Shown piece after piece: positions 20,418-31,570 of a stretch of 50,016 nt of DNA. Under the pieces are notes generated by a model. That model did not search any database, was not told the DNA's origin, and worked only from the letters and a program-made list of their open reading frames with translations. Positions within the stretch are counted from its first letter, which is position 1. Every line of letters starts with the position of its first letter. This stretch comes from an uncultured Rhodospirillaceae bacterium (lineage in GTDB: Bacteria; Pseudomonadota; Alphaproteobacteria; Rhodospirillales; Magnetospirillaceae). The translations under genes were made by a program, and so were the position numbers. Location of the stretch: the NCBI GenBank assembly GCA_903899885.1, contig CAIULK010000197.1, positions 1 through 50,016 on the forward strand, written 5' to 3'.

Positions 20418-21883
20418 TTCCGGCCCTTACCATCCAGCGGCAGCGCCACATAGCGGATCGCCTGCGGGTTCTCCACCCGCAGCAACAGCGACTTCTGCCC
20501 CGCCGATTTGGCGGCGCTGATCGCCTCGACCAGATCCTTGGGGGTGTGCATGGTCTGTTGCCCGGCTTCGATGATGACGTCGCCCGGCTTCATCCCGCGT
20601 TCGGCGGCGGACGAACCGTTCTTGACCTCGATCACCACCAGACCGGCGGTTTGATCGTCCAGACCGAAGCGTTCCTTCAAGGCCGGGGTCACCGCCGACA
20701 CCATCAGGCCGACGCTGCCGATGGTTTGGCCCGAGGCCGACGAGGGTTGCGGCCGTTCCTCGTCCTTGGCCTCGTCCTGCGGCTGTTCCTTCAGCTCGCC
20801 GACCGTGACCTTCAAGGTGACGATCTTGCCGTTCCGCCAGACATCCATGTCCACCTGCTTGCCGATCGGGGTTTCGGCGACGATGCGCGGCAGGCTGCGC
20901 ATTTTGGTGATGTCCTTGCCGTCGAACTTCAGCACGACGTCGCCGGGCTTGACGCCGGCCTTGGCGGCGGGGCTGCCCTCGTTGATCTTGGCGACCAAGG
21001 CCCCCTTGTCGTCGGGCAGGCCGATGGTATCGACCAGCTCCTGATCGATCGATTGGATATGCAGGCCCAGCCAGCCGCGCCGGGTCTTGCCGAATTTGCG
21101 CAGATCGTCGATCACCGGGGCGGCCAGCGACGACGGAATGGAAAAGCCGATGCCGATCGAGCCGCCCGACGACGAGGGCGAGAAGATCGCGGTGTTAATG
21201 CCGATCACTTCGCCGTCCATGTTGAACAGCGGGCCGCCGGAATTGCCGCGGTTGATCGAGGCGTCGGTCTGGATGAAATCGTCGTAGGGGCCGGAATTGA
21301 TGTCGCGCGCGCGCGCCGAGACGATGCCCGCCGTCACCGTGCCGCCCAGCCCGAACGGATTGCCGATCGCCAAAACCCAATCGCCGACCCGTGCCTTGTC
21401 GGAATTGCCGAAGGCGACGGTGGCCAAGGCCTTCTTGCCGGGGTCGATTTTCAGCAAGGCCAGATCGGTCTTGGTGTCGCGGCCCTTGATCTCGGCCTTG
21501 AAGACGGTGCCGTCGGCCAAGGTGACGGTCACATCCTCGGCGTCTTGGATGACATGGTTGTTGGTCACCACATATCCGGCGGCATCGACGATGAAGCCCG
21601 AACCCAGCGACGTCGCCTTACGCGGCGTCTGGTCTTGCTTCATCTGCTTGTCCATGAAGTCCTTGAAGAAATCCTCGAACGGCGAGCCCGGCGGAAATTG
21701 CGGAATTTCCGAGCCGCGTTCCGGATTGCGGATGGTCTGGGTGGTCGAAATGTTGACCACGGCCGGCGACAGTTTCTCGGCCAGATCGGCGAAGCCCGCG
21801 GGCACGGCCCCGGTCGCCCAAGCGGGCGGCGTCAACAGGCCGATGATCAGCAGCAAGGCGGCTATGCGAGGGAGGTGTCTCAC
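20414..21883 (-). CDS. degP: Do/DegP-family periplasmic serine endoprotease
   Basis: This 489-residue HtrA protein has a signal peptide (hydrophobic LLLIIGLLTPPAWA). The trypsin-like domain has its triad in TNNHVI (His), TDLALLK (Asp) and NRGNSGGPL (Ser), followed by two PDZ domains separated by an acidic Glu/Gln/Pro linker. It degrades or refolds damaged envelope proteins. The start is a GTG with AAGGA upstream. It leads a minus-strand run through DUF1015, mtnA, aldolase, rnhB and ccrM with almost no gaps. The 202 bases separating it from hflC hold a REPIN-like repeat. DegQ or MucD naming is equally possible. Confidence 0.94.
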   Translation of the reverse strand: MRHLPRIAALLLIIGLLTPPAWATGAVPAGFADLAEKLSPAVVNISTTQTIRNPERGSEIPQFPPGSPFEDFFKDFMDKQMKQDQTPRKATSLGSGFIVDAAGYVVTNNHVIQDAEDVTVTLADGTVFKAEIKGRDTKTDLALLKIDPGKKALATVAFGNSDKARVGDWVLAIGNPFGLGGTVTAGIVSARARDINSGPYDDFIQTDASINRGNSGGPLFNMDGEVIGINTAIFSPSSSGGSIGIGFSIPSSLAAPVIDDLRKFGKTRRGWLGLHIQSIDQELVDTIGLPDDKGALVAKINEGSPAAKAGVKPGDVVLKFDGKDITKMRSLPRIVAETPIGKQVDMDVWRNGKIVTLKVTVGELKEQPQDEAKDEERPQPSSASGQTIGSVGLMVSAVTPALKERFGLDDQTAGLVVIEVKNGSSAAERGMKPGDVIIEAGQQTMHTPKDLVEAISAAKSAGQKSLLLRVENPQAIRYVALPLDGKGRK

Positions 21884-21969
21884 CGGAAGTGTCCTTCTTC
21901 TTCAAGAAACGTTCATACGAGATGAAACGAAAACCGTGGCGGCTTCAAGGCGGGAAAGCGGGTCTTCTC

Positions 21970-22072
21970 GTCACCCCCGCGAAAGCGGGGGTCCATGGCG
22001 GGGCGAGATAAGGTTCCAAACCGGATAGGCCGTATCGCCGGACGCATGGATTCCCGCTTTCGCGGGAATGAC
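21970..22072. repeat. REPIN-like element A (two inverted palindromes, 103 bases)
   Basis: The first palindrome is ACCCCCGC-GAAA-GCGGGGGT at 21973-21992; the second is ATTCCCGC-TTTC-GCGGGAAT at 22050-22069. The outer GTCA (21970) and TGAC (22069-22072), and the inner TCCATG/CATGGA, make the two halves inverted copies of one unit about 28 bases long. The element fills most of the gap between hflC and degP. Its twin lies at 26910-27013. Confidence 0.85.
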
Positions 22073-22085
22073 AAGGAAAAGGAAA

Positions 22086-22961
22086 TCACTTACCCGGCCC
22101 ATTCGAGAACAGCCGCAGGAACTCGTTGTCGGGCGACAACACCAGCGAGGTGCTGTCGGCGCCCAACGACTGACGATAGGCCTGCAACGTGCGGTACAGC
22201 GTGAAGAAATGCGGGTCCTGGCTGAACGCCTCGGCATAGGTCTTGTTGGCGTCGGCGTCGCCTTGGCCGCGCAGGGTCTGGGCGGAGCGCTGGGCCTCGG
22301 CCAGGATCACCGTGCGTTCGCGTTCGGCGCGGGCCTTGATCTGCTGGCCCCATTCATAGCCTTGGGCGCGCAGTTCCTTGGCTTGGCGTTCGCGCTCGGA
22401 CTTCATGCGGTCGTAGATCGCTTGGCTGATTTCCTCGGGCAAATCGGCGCGGCGGATGCGGACATCGATCACGGTAAGGCCCAACGATTTCGCGCTTTCG
22501 CTGACCTCGGCCTGAATCTGCTTCATGATCTTCGGGCGTTCATCCGACAAGATCGAGGGCAGCATCACGGTGCCCATCACCCGGCGCATCGAGGACTGAA
22601 CGATCTGGGCCAACTGGCCGCGCGCCCCGGTCTCGTTGCGCAGCGTCTGATAAAACTTCAACGGATCGGTGATGCGGTAGCGGGTATAGGTATCGACCAC
22701 CACGCGCTTTTGATCGTTAAGGATGATCTGCTCGTCGGGCGAATCCAGCGCCAGCAAGCGCCGGTCGTAGCGCACCACGTCCTCGATGAACGGCACCTTC
22801 AAATGCAGGCCCGGGTCCTCGATGGTGGCGCGCCACGCGCCGAAGCGCAAGACCAGCGCCTGTTCGGTTTGGGTGACGACGAAGACCGAGGACCCCAAAA
22901 TCAGCAAGGTCACGGTCAGCAGGGCGAGCAGGCCGTAGCCCAAAAGGCCGAGGCGGTTCAT
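22086..22961 (-). CDS. hflC: HflC, FtsH-protease modulator
   Basis: This 291-residue SPFH/band-7 protein has one N-terminal membrane helix (about residues 6-28), the band-7 domain starting QTEQALVLRFGAW, the conserved KKR/YDRRLLALDSPDEQI segment, and the helical ADLPEEISQAIYDRMKSER region. The tail EFLRLFSNG is close to HflC family ends. With HflK it forms the periplasmic cage around FtsH and modulates membrane-protein turnover. Its start overlaps the hflK stop by four bases (ATGA). Confidence 0.96.
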   Translation of the reverse strand: MNRLGLLGYGLLALLTVTLLILGSSVFVVTQTEQALVLRFGAWRATIEDPGLHLKVPFIEDVVRYDRRLLALDSPDEQIILNDQKRVVVDTYTRYRITDPLKFYQTLRNETGARGQLAQIVQSSMRRVMGTVMLPSILSDERPKIMKQIQAEVSESAKSLGLTVIDVRIRRADLPEEISQAIYDRMKSERERQAKELRAQGYEWGQQIKARAERERTVILAEAQRSAQTLRGQGDADANKTYAEAFSQDPHFFTLYRTLQAYRQSLGADSTSLVLSPDNEFLRLFSNGPGK

Positions 22962-24088
22962 TTCGCGGCTCCCTGCGTGGTCTTTTTGGCCAGATCCGGC
23001 AGCGCCAGATAGGGCAGCGGATTGCCGCCCTTGGCCGAGGGGTCGATGACGATCTTGTTGGCGTTCTTCAAGATCTCTTCCATCGTTTCGATATACATCC
23101 GGCGCGCGATGACGTCGGCGGCCAAACGGTACGACCCCAGCACCGAGACGAAACGCTTGGCCTCGCCCTGGGCCAGATCGGCGACCTGTTCCTTATAGGC
23201 CTCGGCGTCCTGGATGATCCGTTCGGCATCGCCGCGCGCACGGGGGATGATGTCGTTGCGGTAAGCCTCGGCTTCATTGCGCGAGCGTTCCTGGTCGGCG
23301 CGGGCGCGTTGCACGTCGTTGAAGGCGTCGATCACGGCGGCCGGCGGATCGACCTTTTGCAACTGCACCTGCTGCACCCGGATGCCGACGTCGTAGAGGT
23401 CGAGCAGATTCTGCAATTCCTCGTGCGCTTGCAGGGCGATCGATTCGCGTTTATCCGACAGCGCCGATTGGATCGGGTTGCGGCCGACCACTTCGCGCAT
23501 CGCGGCCTCGGCGGCGACCTTGACGGTGCCTTCGGGGTCGCGGACGTTGAACAGGAACTTGCCCGCGTCCTTGATCGTCCAGAACACCACGAAGCCCGCC
23601 TCGACGATGTTCTCGTCGCCGGTCAGCATGCGGCTTTCCTCGGGGATGTCGCCGCCGTGCGGATTGCGGTCGTTGGCGCGAAAGCCCAGAGACAGCTGAT
23701 TGACCTTGGTCACCGGCGGCAGCAGCACGGTTTCGATCGGATAGGGCAGGTGATAGTGCAGCCCGGGCTCGGTGGTATCGACCCACTTGCCAAAGCGCAG
23801 AACCACGCCCTGTTCATTGGTGTTGACCAGATAGATGCCGGTGGCGAACCAGCCCGCCACCACGAAGCCCGCCGCCAAGGCGATGCCCCGTCCGCCCGAA
23901 AAGCCGCCGCCGGAAAAACCGCCGCCCCCGAACTTGCGCCGCAGCCATTCCTGCGCGCGCCGGATCAAGACGTCGAGATCGGGGGGCTCGCCGCCCGAAG
24001 GCCCGCCGCGTCCCCAGGGACCGCCGCCATTGCCGCCGCGCGGGCCGCCGCCCCAGGGGCCGCCGCCGCCGTTGGGATTAAAGGGCAT
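22958..24088 (-). CDS. hflK: HflK, FtsH-protease modulator
   Basis: The 376-residue partner of HflC begins with a cytoplasmic Gly/Pro/Trp-rich stretch (MPFNPNGGGGPWGGG), then an amphipathic LDVLIRRAQEWLRRKF and a membrane helix at about residues 69-90. The band-7 domain follows (TNEQGVVLRFGKWV, SRMLTGDENIVEAGF) with a long helical region (RARADQERSRNEAEAYRNDI). The ATG at 24088 is supported by the family N-terminus. It heads hflKC, divergent from leuA across 153 bases. Confidence 0.96.
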   Translation of the reverse strand: MPFNPNGGGGPWGGGPRGGNGGGPWGRGGPSGGEPPDLDVLIRRAQEWLRRKFGGGGFSGGGFSGGRGIALAAGFVVAGWFATGIYLVNTNEQGVVLRFGKWVDTTEPGLHYHLPYPIETVLLPPVTKVNQLSLGFRANDRNPHGGDIPEESRMLTGDENIVEAGFVVFWTIKDAGKFLFNVRDPEGTVKVAAEAAMREVVGRNPIQSALSDKRESIALQAHEELQNLLDLYDVGIRVQQVQLQKVDPPAAVIDAFNDVQRARADQERSRNEAEAYRNDIIPRARGDAERIIQDAEAYKEQVADLAQGEAKRFVSVLGSYRLAADVIARRMYIETMEEILKNANKIVIDPSAKGGNPLPYLALPDLAKKTTQGAAK

Positions 24089-24180
24089 GTCGAGCCATCC
24101 TTGGTGGTTTGAAAGACGCGCGGATACTAGCTTGGAATTATCCCACTGTCACCGATGGCGGTGAGCCGCGGCGAAACCCG

Positions 24181-24211
24181 TTGACAAGACTGGCCTTGTC
24201 CGCCTTTTTTT
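24181..24211 (+). promoter_or_regulatory. leuA upstream: TTGACA inside a short inverted repeat followed by seven T
   Basis: TTGACA at 24181-24186 matches a consensus -35. The overlapping inverted repeat GACAAG-N6-CTTGTC (24183-24200) is followed four bases later by seven T. It can be read as a -35 within an operator, or as a weak terminator/attenuator hairpin in a leuA leader. The upstream short ORF (MAVSRGETR) has no leucine codons, which argues against classic leucine attenuation. Confidence 0.3.
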
Positions 24212-24241
24212 ACCCATCCCAAGCAGGCGGCGAATTCGGTC

Positions 24242-25780
<1,539 letters not shown>

Positions 25781-25786
25781 TATATA
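25781..25786 (+). promoter_or_regulatory. Possible -10 box ahead of mreB
   Basis: TATATA at 25781-25786 immediately follows the leuA stop, in an otherwise GC-rich context, about 55 bases before the mreB ATG. The -35 would lie inside the end of leuA and is not convincing. Confidence 0.25.
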
Positions 25787-25834
25787 GGGGGCATGTGGAA
25801 CACGGAACCACGACATAAGCCAGTCTTTGGGTGA

Positions 25835-26880
<1,046 letters not shown>

Positions 26881-26885
26881 CAGGC

Positions 26886-27044
26886 TGCGGAAAAAGTTGA
26901 GTTTTTGTCGTCATTCCCGCGAAAGCGGGAATCCATGGGTCCATCGGCACGGCATGTTGTATCCGACATTGTCGTCAGCCCCAGTATGGACCCCCGCCTG
27001 CGCGGGGGTGCCGAGTTGAAACATTAAGTGCGGATTTTTCCGCA
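26886..27044. mobile_element. MITE-like element between mreB and mreC containing REPIN-like element B
   Basis: A REPIN-like core (26910 to about 27013) has palindromes ATTCCCGC-GAAA-GCGGGAAT (26913-26932) and ACCCCCGC-CTGC-GCGGGGGT (26990-27009), inverted and spaced as in element A. It is bounded by 10-base perfect inverted repeats TGCGGAAAAA (26886-26895) and TTTTTCCGCA (27035-27044). It begins only five bases after the mreB stop. The inner right end also folds as TGCGGA-TTTT-TCCGCA. It has no coding capacity, so any movement would need an external transposase. Confidence 0.7.
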
Positions 27045-27083
27045 ACCGGCTAAGTTTTTTAGCGTCCCGCGAATGAGGGAACG

Positions 27084-28025
27084 ATGCGGTCGAGGTCATC
27101 GGGAGCGTTAAGGCGGTTGGCCTCGATCAGGCTGATGATGCATCGCCACGCCTTCTTGCTGTTGGGCGCCGCCGCCTTTGTGTTGATGCTGTTGACCAAG
27201 GCCAATGTCGGTTTCATCGAACAAAGCCGGGTGGCGGTGGTCGATGCCTTCGTGCCGGTCCTTGATTTGCTGTCGCGCCCAGCCACGCTGGTCGCCGAGG
27301 GAACCCGTCATATCCGCGAACTGGTCGCCCTGCGGGCCGAGAATGCCCGCCTGAAGGCCGAGAATCAGCGCCTCTTGCACTGGGAAACCATCGCGTCACG
27401 CCTGCGCGACGAAAACCAGGTGTTGCTGCAACAGCTGAACGTCGTTCCCGATCCCGATCCCGCCTACATCACCGCTCGCGTGGTCGGCGACATGGGGTCG
27501 GCCTATGTCCATTCGATGGTGGTCAATGCCGGCGCGCGCGACGGCGTGCGCAAGGGTCAAGCCGTGTTGTCTGGCGAAACCCTGATCGGCCATGTCGCCG
27601 AGGTTGGCGACCGCTCGGCCCGCCTGCAATTGCTGACCGACCCCAATTCGCGCCTGCCGGTGATGATCGAGGGATCGCGGACGCGGGCCATTTTGGCGGG
27701 CGACGGGCGTGAACGCCCCCGGCTGGGCTATATCGCGGGCAATCCGAACATTCAGGTCGGTGACCGGGTGGTCACCTCGGCCTCGGGGGCGGCGTTCCCG
27801 CCCGGTTTGCCGATCGGCGTGGTCGCCTCGATCGCCGAGGGCGGGCCTTGGGTTGAACCCGATGTGCATCGCCATGAACTGGAATATGTCGCCATCGTCG
27901 ATTACGGCCTAGGCGGCATTTTGCCGTTCGCCGACAAGCCGCAAGCGCCCGTCCGGCGTCGGCCCGCCGCCGCCGGGGTTGGCCCGGCCGGAACCGGCGC
28001 GGTGCCCGGCGGGGGGGACAATTGA
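27084..28025 (+). CDS. mreC: Rod shape-determining protein MreC
   Basis: The 313-residue protein has a short basic N-terminal tail, one membrane helix (about residues 22-41), a periplasmic coiled coil (LRAENARLKAENQRLLHWE), and the double beta-barrel MreC domain with VVNAGARDGVRKGQAV and DPNSRLPVMI. The Pro/Gly-rich tail (about 280-313) is probably disordered. MreC bridges MreB/MreD to PBP2 in the elongasome. It is separated from mreB by the repeat element. The start at 27084 fits; the ATG at codon 18 or 19, nearer the membrane helix, is possible. Confidence 0.93.
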   Translation: MRSRSSGALRRLASIRLMMHRHAFLLLGAAAFVLMLLTKANVGFIEQSRVAVVDAFVPVLDLLSRPATLVAEGTRHIRELVALRAENARLKAENQRLLHWETIASRLRDENQVLLQQLNVVPDPDPAYITARVVGDMGSAYVHSMVVNAGARDGVRKGQAVLSGETLIGHVAEVGDRSARLQLLTDPNSRLPVMIEGSRTRAILAGDGRERPRLGYIAGNPNIQVGDRVVTSASGAAFPPGLPIGVVASIAEGGPWVEPDVHRHELEYVAIVDYGLGGILPFADKPQAPVRRRPAAAGVGPAGTGAVPGGGDN

Positions 28026-28537
28026 GGTCCTCGCCCTGGGCGCGCATGGATCTTTGGCTGCGCCACATCATGCCGTTCGGAATGACGCTGGGCCTGTTGC
28101 TGCTGACCTGTTTGCCCGTCCACATTCCCGGCCTGTCGGGGGTGATGCCGATGCTGCCCTTGATGTCGGTTTATTATTGGGCGCTGTTCCGCCCCGACCT
28201 GCTGCCGGTCGGCACCGCTTTCGCGATCGGGCTGACCAACGACATTCTGGTGGGCATGCCCTTGGGCGTGAACGCCTTGGTTCTGGCCTCGGTGCAACGG
28301 CTGGCCACCACCCAGCGGCGGTTTTTCCTGGCCCGGTCGTTTCTGGCCTCGTGGCTGGCCTTCGCCTTGTTGGCGGCGGGGGCGGTCGGCTTGGGCTGGC
28401 TGTTGATGGAAATGATGGCCGAGCATCCGGTGGGGTTGCTTCAGATGGCGCTGGCCTATCTGGCGACCTTGGGGCTGTTTCCGGCGGCGACCCAGATGAT
28501 GGCCCGCGCCCAGATGGCTTTCCTGAAAGACGTCTGA
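28022..28537 (+). CDS. mreD: Rod shape-determining protein MreD
   Basis: This 171-residue integral membrane protein has about five hydrophobic helices, including LPLMSVYYWALFRPDLLP and the conserved GLTNDILVGMPLGVNAL. It belongs to the elongasome with MreC and PBP2. The TTG at 28022 overlaps the mreC stop (TTGA) and follows a G-rich stretch; the ATG at 28046 is an alternative that would remove eight residues. It ends three bases before the PBP2 start. Confidence 0.9.
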   Translation: MRSSPWARMDLWLRHIMPFGMTLGLLLLTCLPVHIPGLSGVMPMLPLMSVYYWALFRPDLLPVGTAFAIGLTNDILVGMPLGVNALVLASVQRLATTQRRFFLARSFLASWLAFALLAAGAVGLGWLLMEMMAEHPVGLLQMALAYLATLGLFPAATQMMARAQMAFLKDV

Positions 28538-28540
28538 GCC

Positions 28541-30409
28541 ATGTACCACGACAACGACCGCGCCAAGCTGTTCGGCCGCCGCGCCATGCTGTTGGGTGCC
28601 GGGCAAGGCGTTCTGGTGGCCGCCCTGGCCGCCCGGATGTATTGGTTGCAGGTGATCGAGGCGGAGCGTTTCCGTCTGCAAGCCGACGGCAACCGCATTT
28701 TGCAGCAGCTGCTGGCCCCGCCGCGCGGGCTGATCTTGGATCGCAACGGCATCGCGATGGCGGTCAACCGCCATAACTATCAGGTGCTGATCGTCCCCGA
28801 GCGCACCAATTCGATCGACGCCACCTTGGATCTGTTGTCGCAGATCATCACCCTGACCGACGGCGACCGTAGCCGCATCGCCAAGGATTCGCGCCGCCAC
28901 CGCTCGTTCGTGCCGATCTTGGTGCGCGAGAATTTGTCGTGGGAGGATGTCGCGCGGATCGAGGTCAACGCCGCCGATCTGCCCGGCGTCACCATTGATG
29001 TCGGCCAAAGCCGCTATTACCCCTTGGAAACCCTGGGCGCCCATTTGCTGGGTTATGTCGCGGCGCCTTCGGAAGCCGATCTGCAAAGCGACTCGGCTGA
29101 ATCGCTGTTGGAATTGCCGGGCTTTCGCATCGGCAAGGCGGGGGTCGAGCGCATCTACGACCAGGCCTTGCGCGGCAAGGGCGGTACCTTGCGGCAAGAG
29201 GTCAACGCGGTCGGCCGCGTCATCCAGGAAATCGAGCGCAAGGAAGGCGAGCCGGGGCTGGATCTGACCCTGACCCTGGATTTGCGGCTTCAGGAATACG
29301 CCGCCCAGCGGCTGGGCGACGAAAGCGCTGCCGTCGTGGTGATGGACATCCATACCGGCGAGGTCGTGGTGATGGCCTCGACCCCATCCTTCGATCCCAA
29401 CGCCTTCAATCGCGGCCTGACCGGTGTCGAGTGGAACGATCTGATCACCAATCCCCGCTCGCCGCTGACCAACAAGGTGATCGCCGGTACCTTCGCGCCG
29501 GGCTCGACCTTCAAGCCGATGGTGGCGCTGGCCGCCCTGGAAAGCAATTCGATCAGCCCCGACACCCGGGTGTTCTGCCCTGGCCACATGCAGATGGGCA
29601 ATATCGAGTTTCATTGCTGGAAGAAGGAAGGCCACGGATCCTTGGATCTGATCGGCGGGATCAAGAATTCCTGCGACGTCTATTTCTATGAAATCGCCCG
29701 GCGCACGGGCGTCGACCGCATCCACGACATGGCGGTCCGCTTCGGATTGGGCGATCTGACCGGCATCGATCTTCCCGGCGAAAAGCCCGGCTTGATCCCG
29801 AACCGCGAATGGAAGAAGGCGACCTTTGATCAGCCCTGGCATCCGGGCGAGACCTTGATCAACGGCATCGGTCAGGGCTATTGCCTCGCCACGCCGTTGC
29901 AGTTGGCGACGATGGCGGCGCGTATCGCCAATGGCGGCGTCGCCGTGGTGCCGCATGTCGCGCGTGATCGCATCTCCGGGGGCGACGCCCATCCCAGGAC
30001 GGAGGCGGATTGGCCCAGTTGCGATGTCGCGCACACCTCGCTGGCCGTGGTCCGCAAGGGGATGTACGCCGTGACCAATGAACCGGGCGGCACCGCCTAC
30101 CGCGCCCGGATCGAACAGGAACATTGGGAAATGTCGGGTAAATCGGGCACCGCCCAGGTGCGCCGGATTTCCATGCACGAACGCGAAACCGGGGTGAAGA
30201 AGAACGACGAATTGCCCTGGAAGGAACGCGACCACGCGCTGTTCATCGCCTACGCCCCGGAAGAGGCGCCGCGTTACTCGGTCTGCGTGGTGGTCGAGCA
30301 TGGCGGTGGCGGTTCGGCGGTCGCCGCCCCGATCGCTCGCGACGTTTTGATCGAAGTGCAGAAGCGCGACCGCGCCCGCACGGCGGAAAACCCGAAGGGA
30401 GCCGTCTGA
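28541..30409 (+). CDS. mrdA: Penicillin-binding protein 2, elongation transpeptidase
   Basis: The 622-residue class B PBP has one N-terminal membrane helix (about residues 16-36) and a pedestal domain with APPRGLILDRNG and LLGYVAA. The transpeptidase domain follows with Ser322 in STFK, SCDVYF as the SxD motif typical of PBP2, and K534SGT. It crosslinks peptidoglycan during side-wall growth with RodA, whose gene starts on its last base (TGATG). The C-terminus ends shortly after the catalytic fold without a long extension. Confidence 0.96.
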   Translation: MYHDNDRAKLFGRRAMLLGAGQGVLVAALAARMYWLQVIEAERFRLQADGNRILQQLLAPPRGLILDRNGIAMAVNRHNYQVLIVPERTNSIDATLDLLSQIITLTDGDRSRIAKDSRRHRSFVPILVRENLSWEDVARIEVNAADLPGVTIDVGQSRYYPLETLGAHLLGYVAAPSEADLQSDSAESLLELPGFRIGKAGVERIYDQALRGKGGTLRQEVNAVGRVIQEIERKEGEPGLDLTLTLDLRLQEYAAQRLGDESAAVVVMDIHTGEVVVMASTPSFDPNAFNRGLTGVEWNDLITNPRSPLTNKVIAGTFAPGSTFKPMVALAALESNSISPDTRVFCPGHMQMGNIEFHCWKKEGHGSLDLIGGIKNSCDVYFYEIARRTGVDRIHDMAVRFGLGDLTGIDLPGEKPGLIPNREWKKATFDQPWHPGETLINGIGQGYCLATPLQLATMAARIANGGVAVVPHVARDRISGGDAHPRTEADWPSCDVAHTSLAVVRKGMYAVTNEPGGTAYRARIEQEHWEMSGKSGTAQVRRISMHERETGVKKNDELPWKERDHALFIAYAPEEAPRYSVCVVVEHGGGGSAVAAPIARDVLIEVQKRDRARTAENPKGAV

Positions 30410-31569
30410 TGGCGCTCGGACAACCCAGGATTTCCAGCTTCAACCGCTCGGAGCTAACGTGGCGCGACAAGATCTGGCAGATCAATTGGAGCTTGATCGC
30501 CCTGATCACCGCGATCTCGTGCATCGGTTTCCTGACCCTGTATTCGGCGGCGGGCAAATCGCTGGAGCCTTGGGCGCTCAAGCAAATGATCCGCTTCGTG
30601 CTGGGCATGGGGATGCTGCTGCTGGTGGCGATGGTCGATTTGCGGTTCTGGATGCGGCACGCCTATACCTTTTACGGCATCGCCCTGGTGCTGCTGGTCG
30701 CGGTGCAGGTGCGCGGCACGGTCGGCATGGGGGCGCAGCGCTGGATCGACCTCGGCTTCATTCAATTGCAGCCGTCCGAGGTAATGAAGATCTCGTTGGT
30801 CCTGACCCTGGCCCGTTATTTTCACGGCGCCACCTTGCAAGATGTCGGGCGCCCGCTGTTCCTGATTCCGCCCCTGGTGATGGTGCTGGCCCCGGTTGGG
30901 CTGGTGATGAAGCAGCCCGATTTGGGCACTGCCTTGATTTTGCTGATGTCGTCGGGCGCGATGTTCTTTCTGGCCGGGGTGCGGGCCTGGAAATTTGGCC
31001 TACTGATCGCCCTGGCCGGCGGTGGCGTGCCCGTGGCGTGGCGGTTCTTGCACGATTACCAAAAAAAGCGGTTGGAGATTTTCCTCGACCCCGATTCCGA
31101 TGCCTTGGGGGCCGGGTATCACATCACCCAATCCAAGATCGCCTTGGGATCGGGCGGGGTGTTCGGCAAGGGATTCGGCGAGGGCACCCAAAGCCGCCTG
31201 AACTTCCTGCCCGAAAAGCAGACCGACTTCATCTTCACGATGTTCGCCGAGGAATGGGGGATGATCGGCGGCCTTGTGCTGCTGGGGCTGTATTCCCTGC
31301 TGGTGGCCAACGGCTATGGCATCGCGCTGCGCTGCCGCAGCCATTTCGGGCGGCTGCTGTCGATGGGCGTCATGACCACCTTCTTTTTGTATTTCTTCAT
31401 CAACACCGCGATGGTGATGGGGCTGTTGCCGGTGGTCGGCGTGCCGCTGCCGCTGATTTCCTATGGCGGCACCGCGATGCTGTCGCTGCTGTTCGGCTTC
31501 GGGCTGGTGATGAGCGCCTATATCTCGCGCGATATTCCAATCGGGCGGCGCGGCTCGCACGAGGATTGA
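30409..31569 (+). CDS. rodA: RodA, SEDS peptidoglycan polymerase
   Basis: The 386-residue membrane protein has about ten helices and the SEDS signatures QRWIDLGFIQLQPSE (with the catalytic Asp expected in the following loop region), KQPDLGTALI, FLPEKQTDFIFTMFAEEWG and GVPLPLISYGGTAMLS. It polymerises glycan strands from lipid II as PBP2's partner. It overlaps mrdA by one base and is followed by murI after a single base, so wall precursor and polymerase genes are one unit. Confidence 0.96.
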   Translation: MALGQPRISSFNRSELTWRDKIWQINWSLIALITAISCIGFLTLYSAAGKSLEPWALKQMIRFVLGMGMLLLVAMVDLRFWMRHAYTFYGIALVLLVAVQVRGTVGMGAQRWIDLGFIQLQPSEVMKISLVLTLARYFHGATLQDVGRPLFLIPPLVMVLAPVGLVMKQPDLGTALILLMSSGAMFFLAGVRAWKFGLLIALAGGGVPVAWRFLHDYQKKRLEIFLDPDSDALGAGYHITQSKIALGSGGVFGKGFGEGTQSRLNFLPEKQTDFIFTMFAEEWGMIGGLVLLGLYSLLVANGYGIALRCRSHFGRLLSMGVMTTFFLYFFINTAMVMGLLPVVGVPLPLISYGGTAMLSLLFGFGLVMSAYISRDIPIGRRGSHED

Positions 31570-31570
31570 G

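Noticed and set aside
26910-27013. CRISPR-like repeat spacing of palindromes
   Set aside because: There are only two palindromes, in inverted orientation with no further units; the structure fits a REPIN, not an array.
27902-30301. Minus-strand open frame of 799 codons opposite mreC, mreD and PBP2
   Set aside because: It is antisense to three well-supported genes, has low-complexity Gln/Arg/Gly/His composition typical of reversed GC-rich codons, and matches no family.
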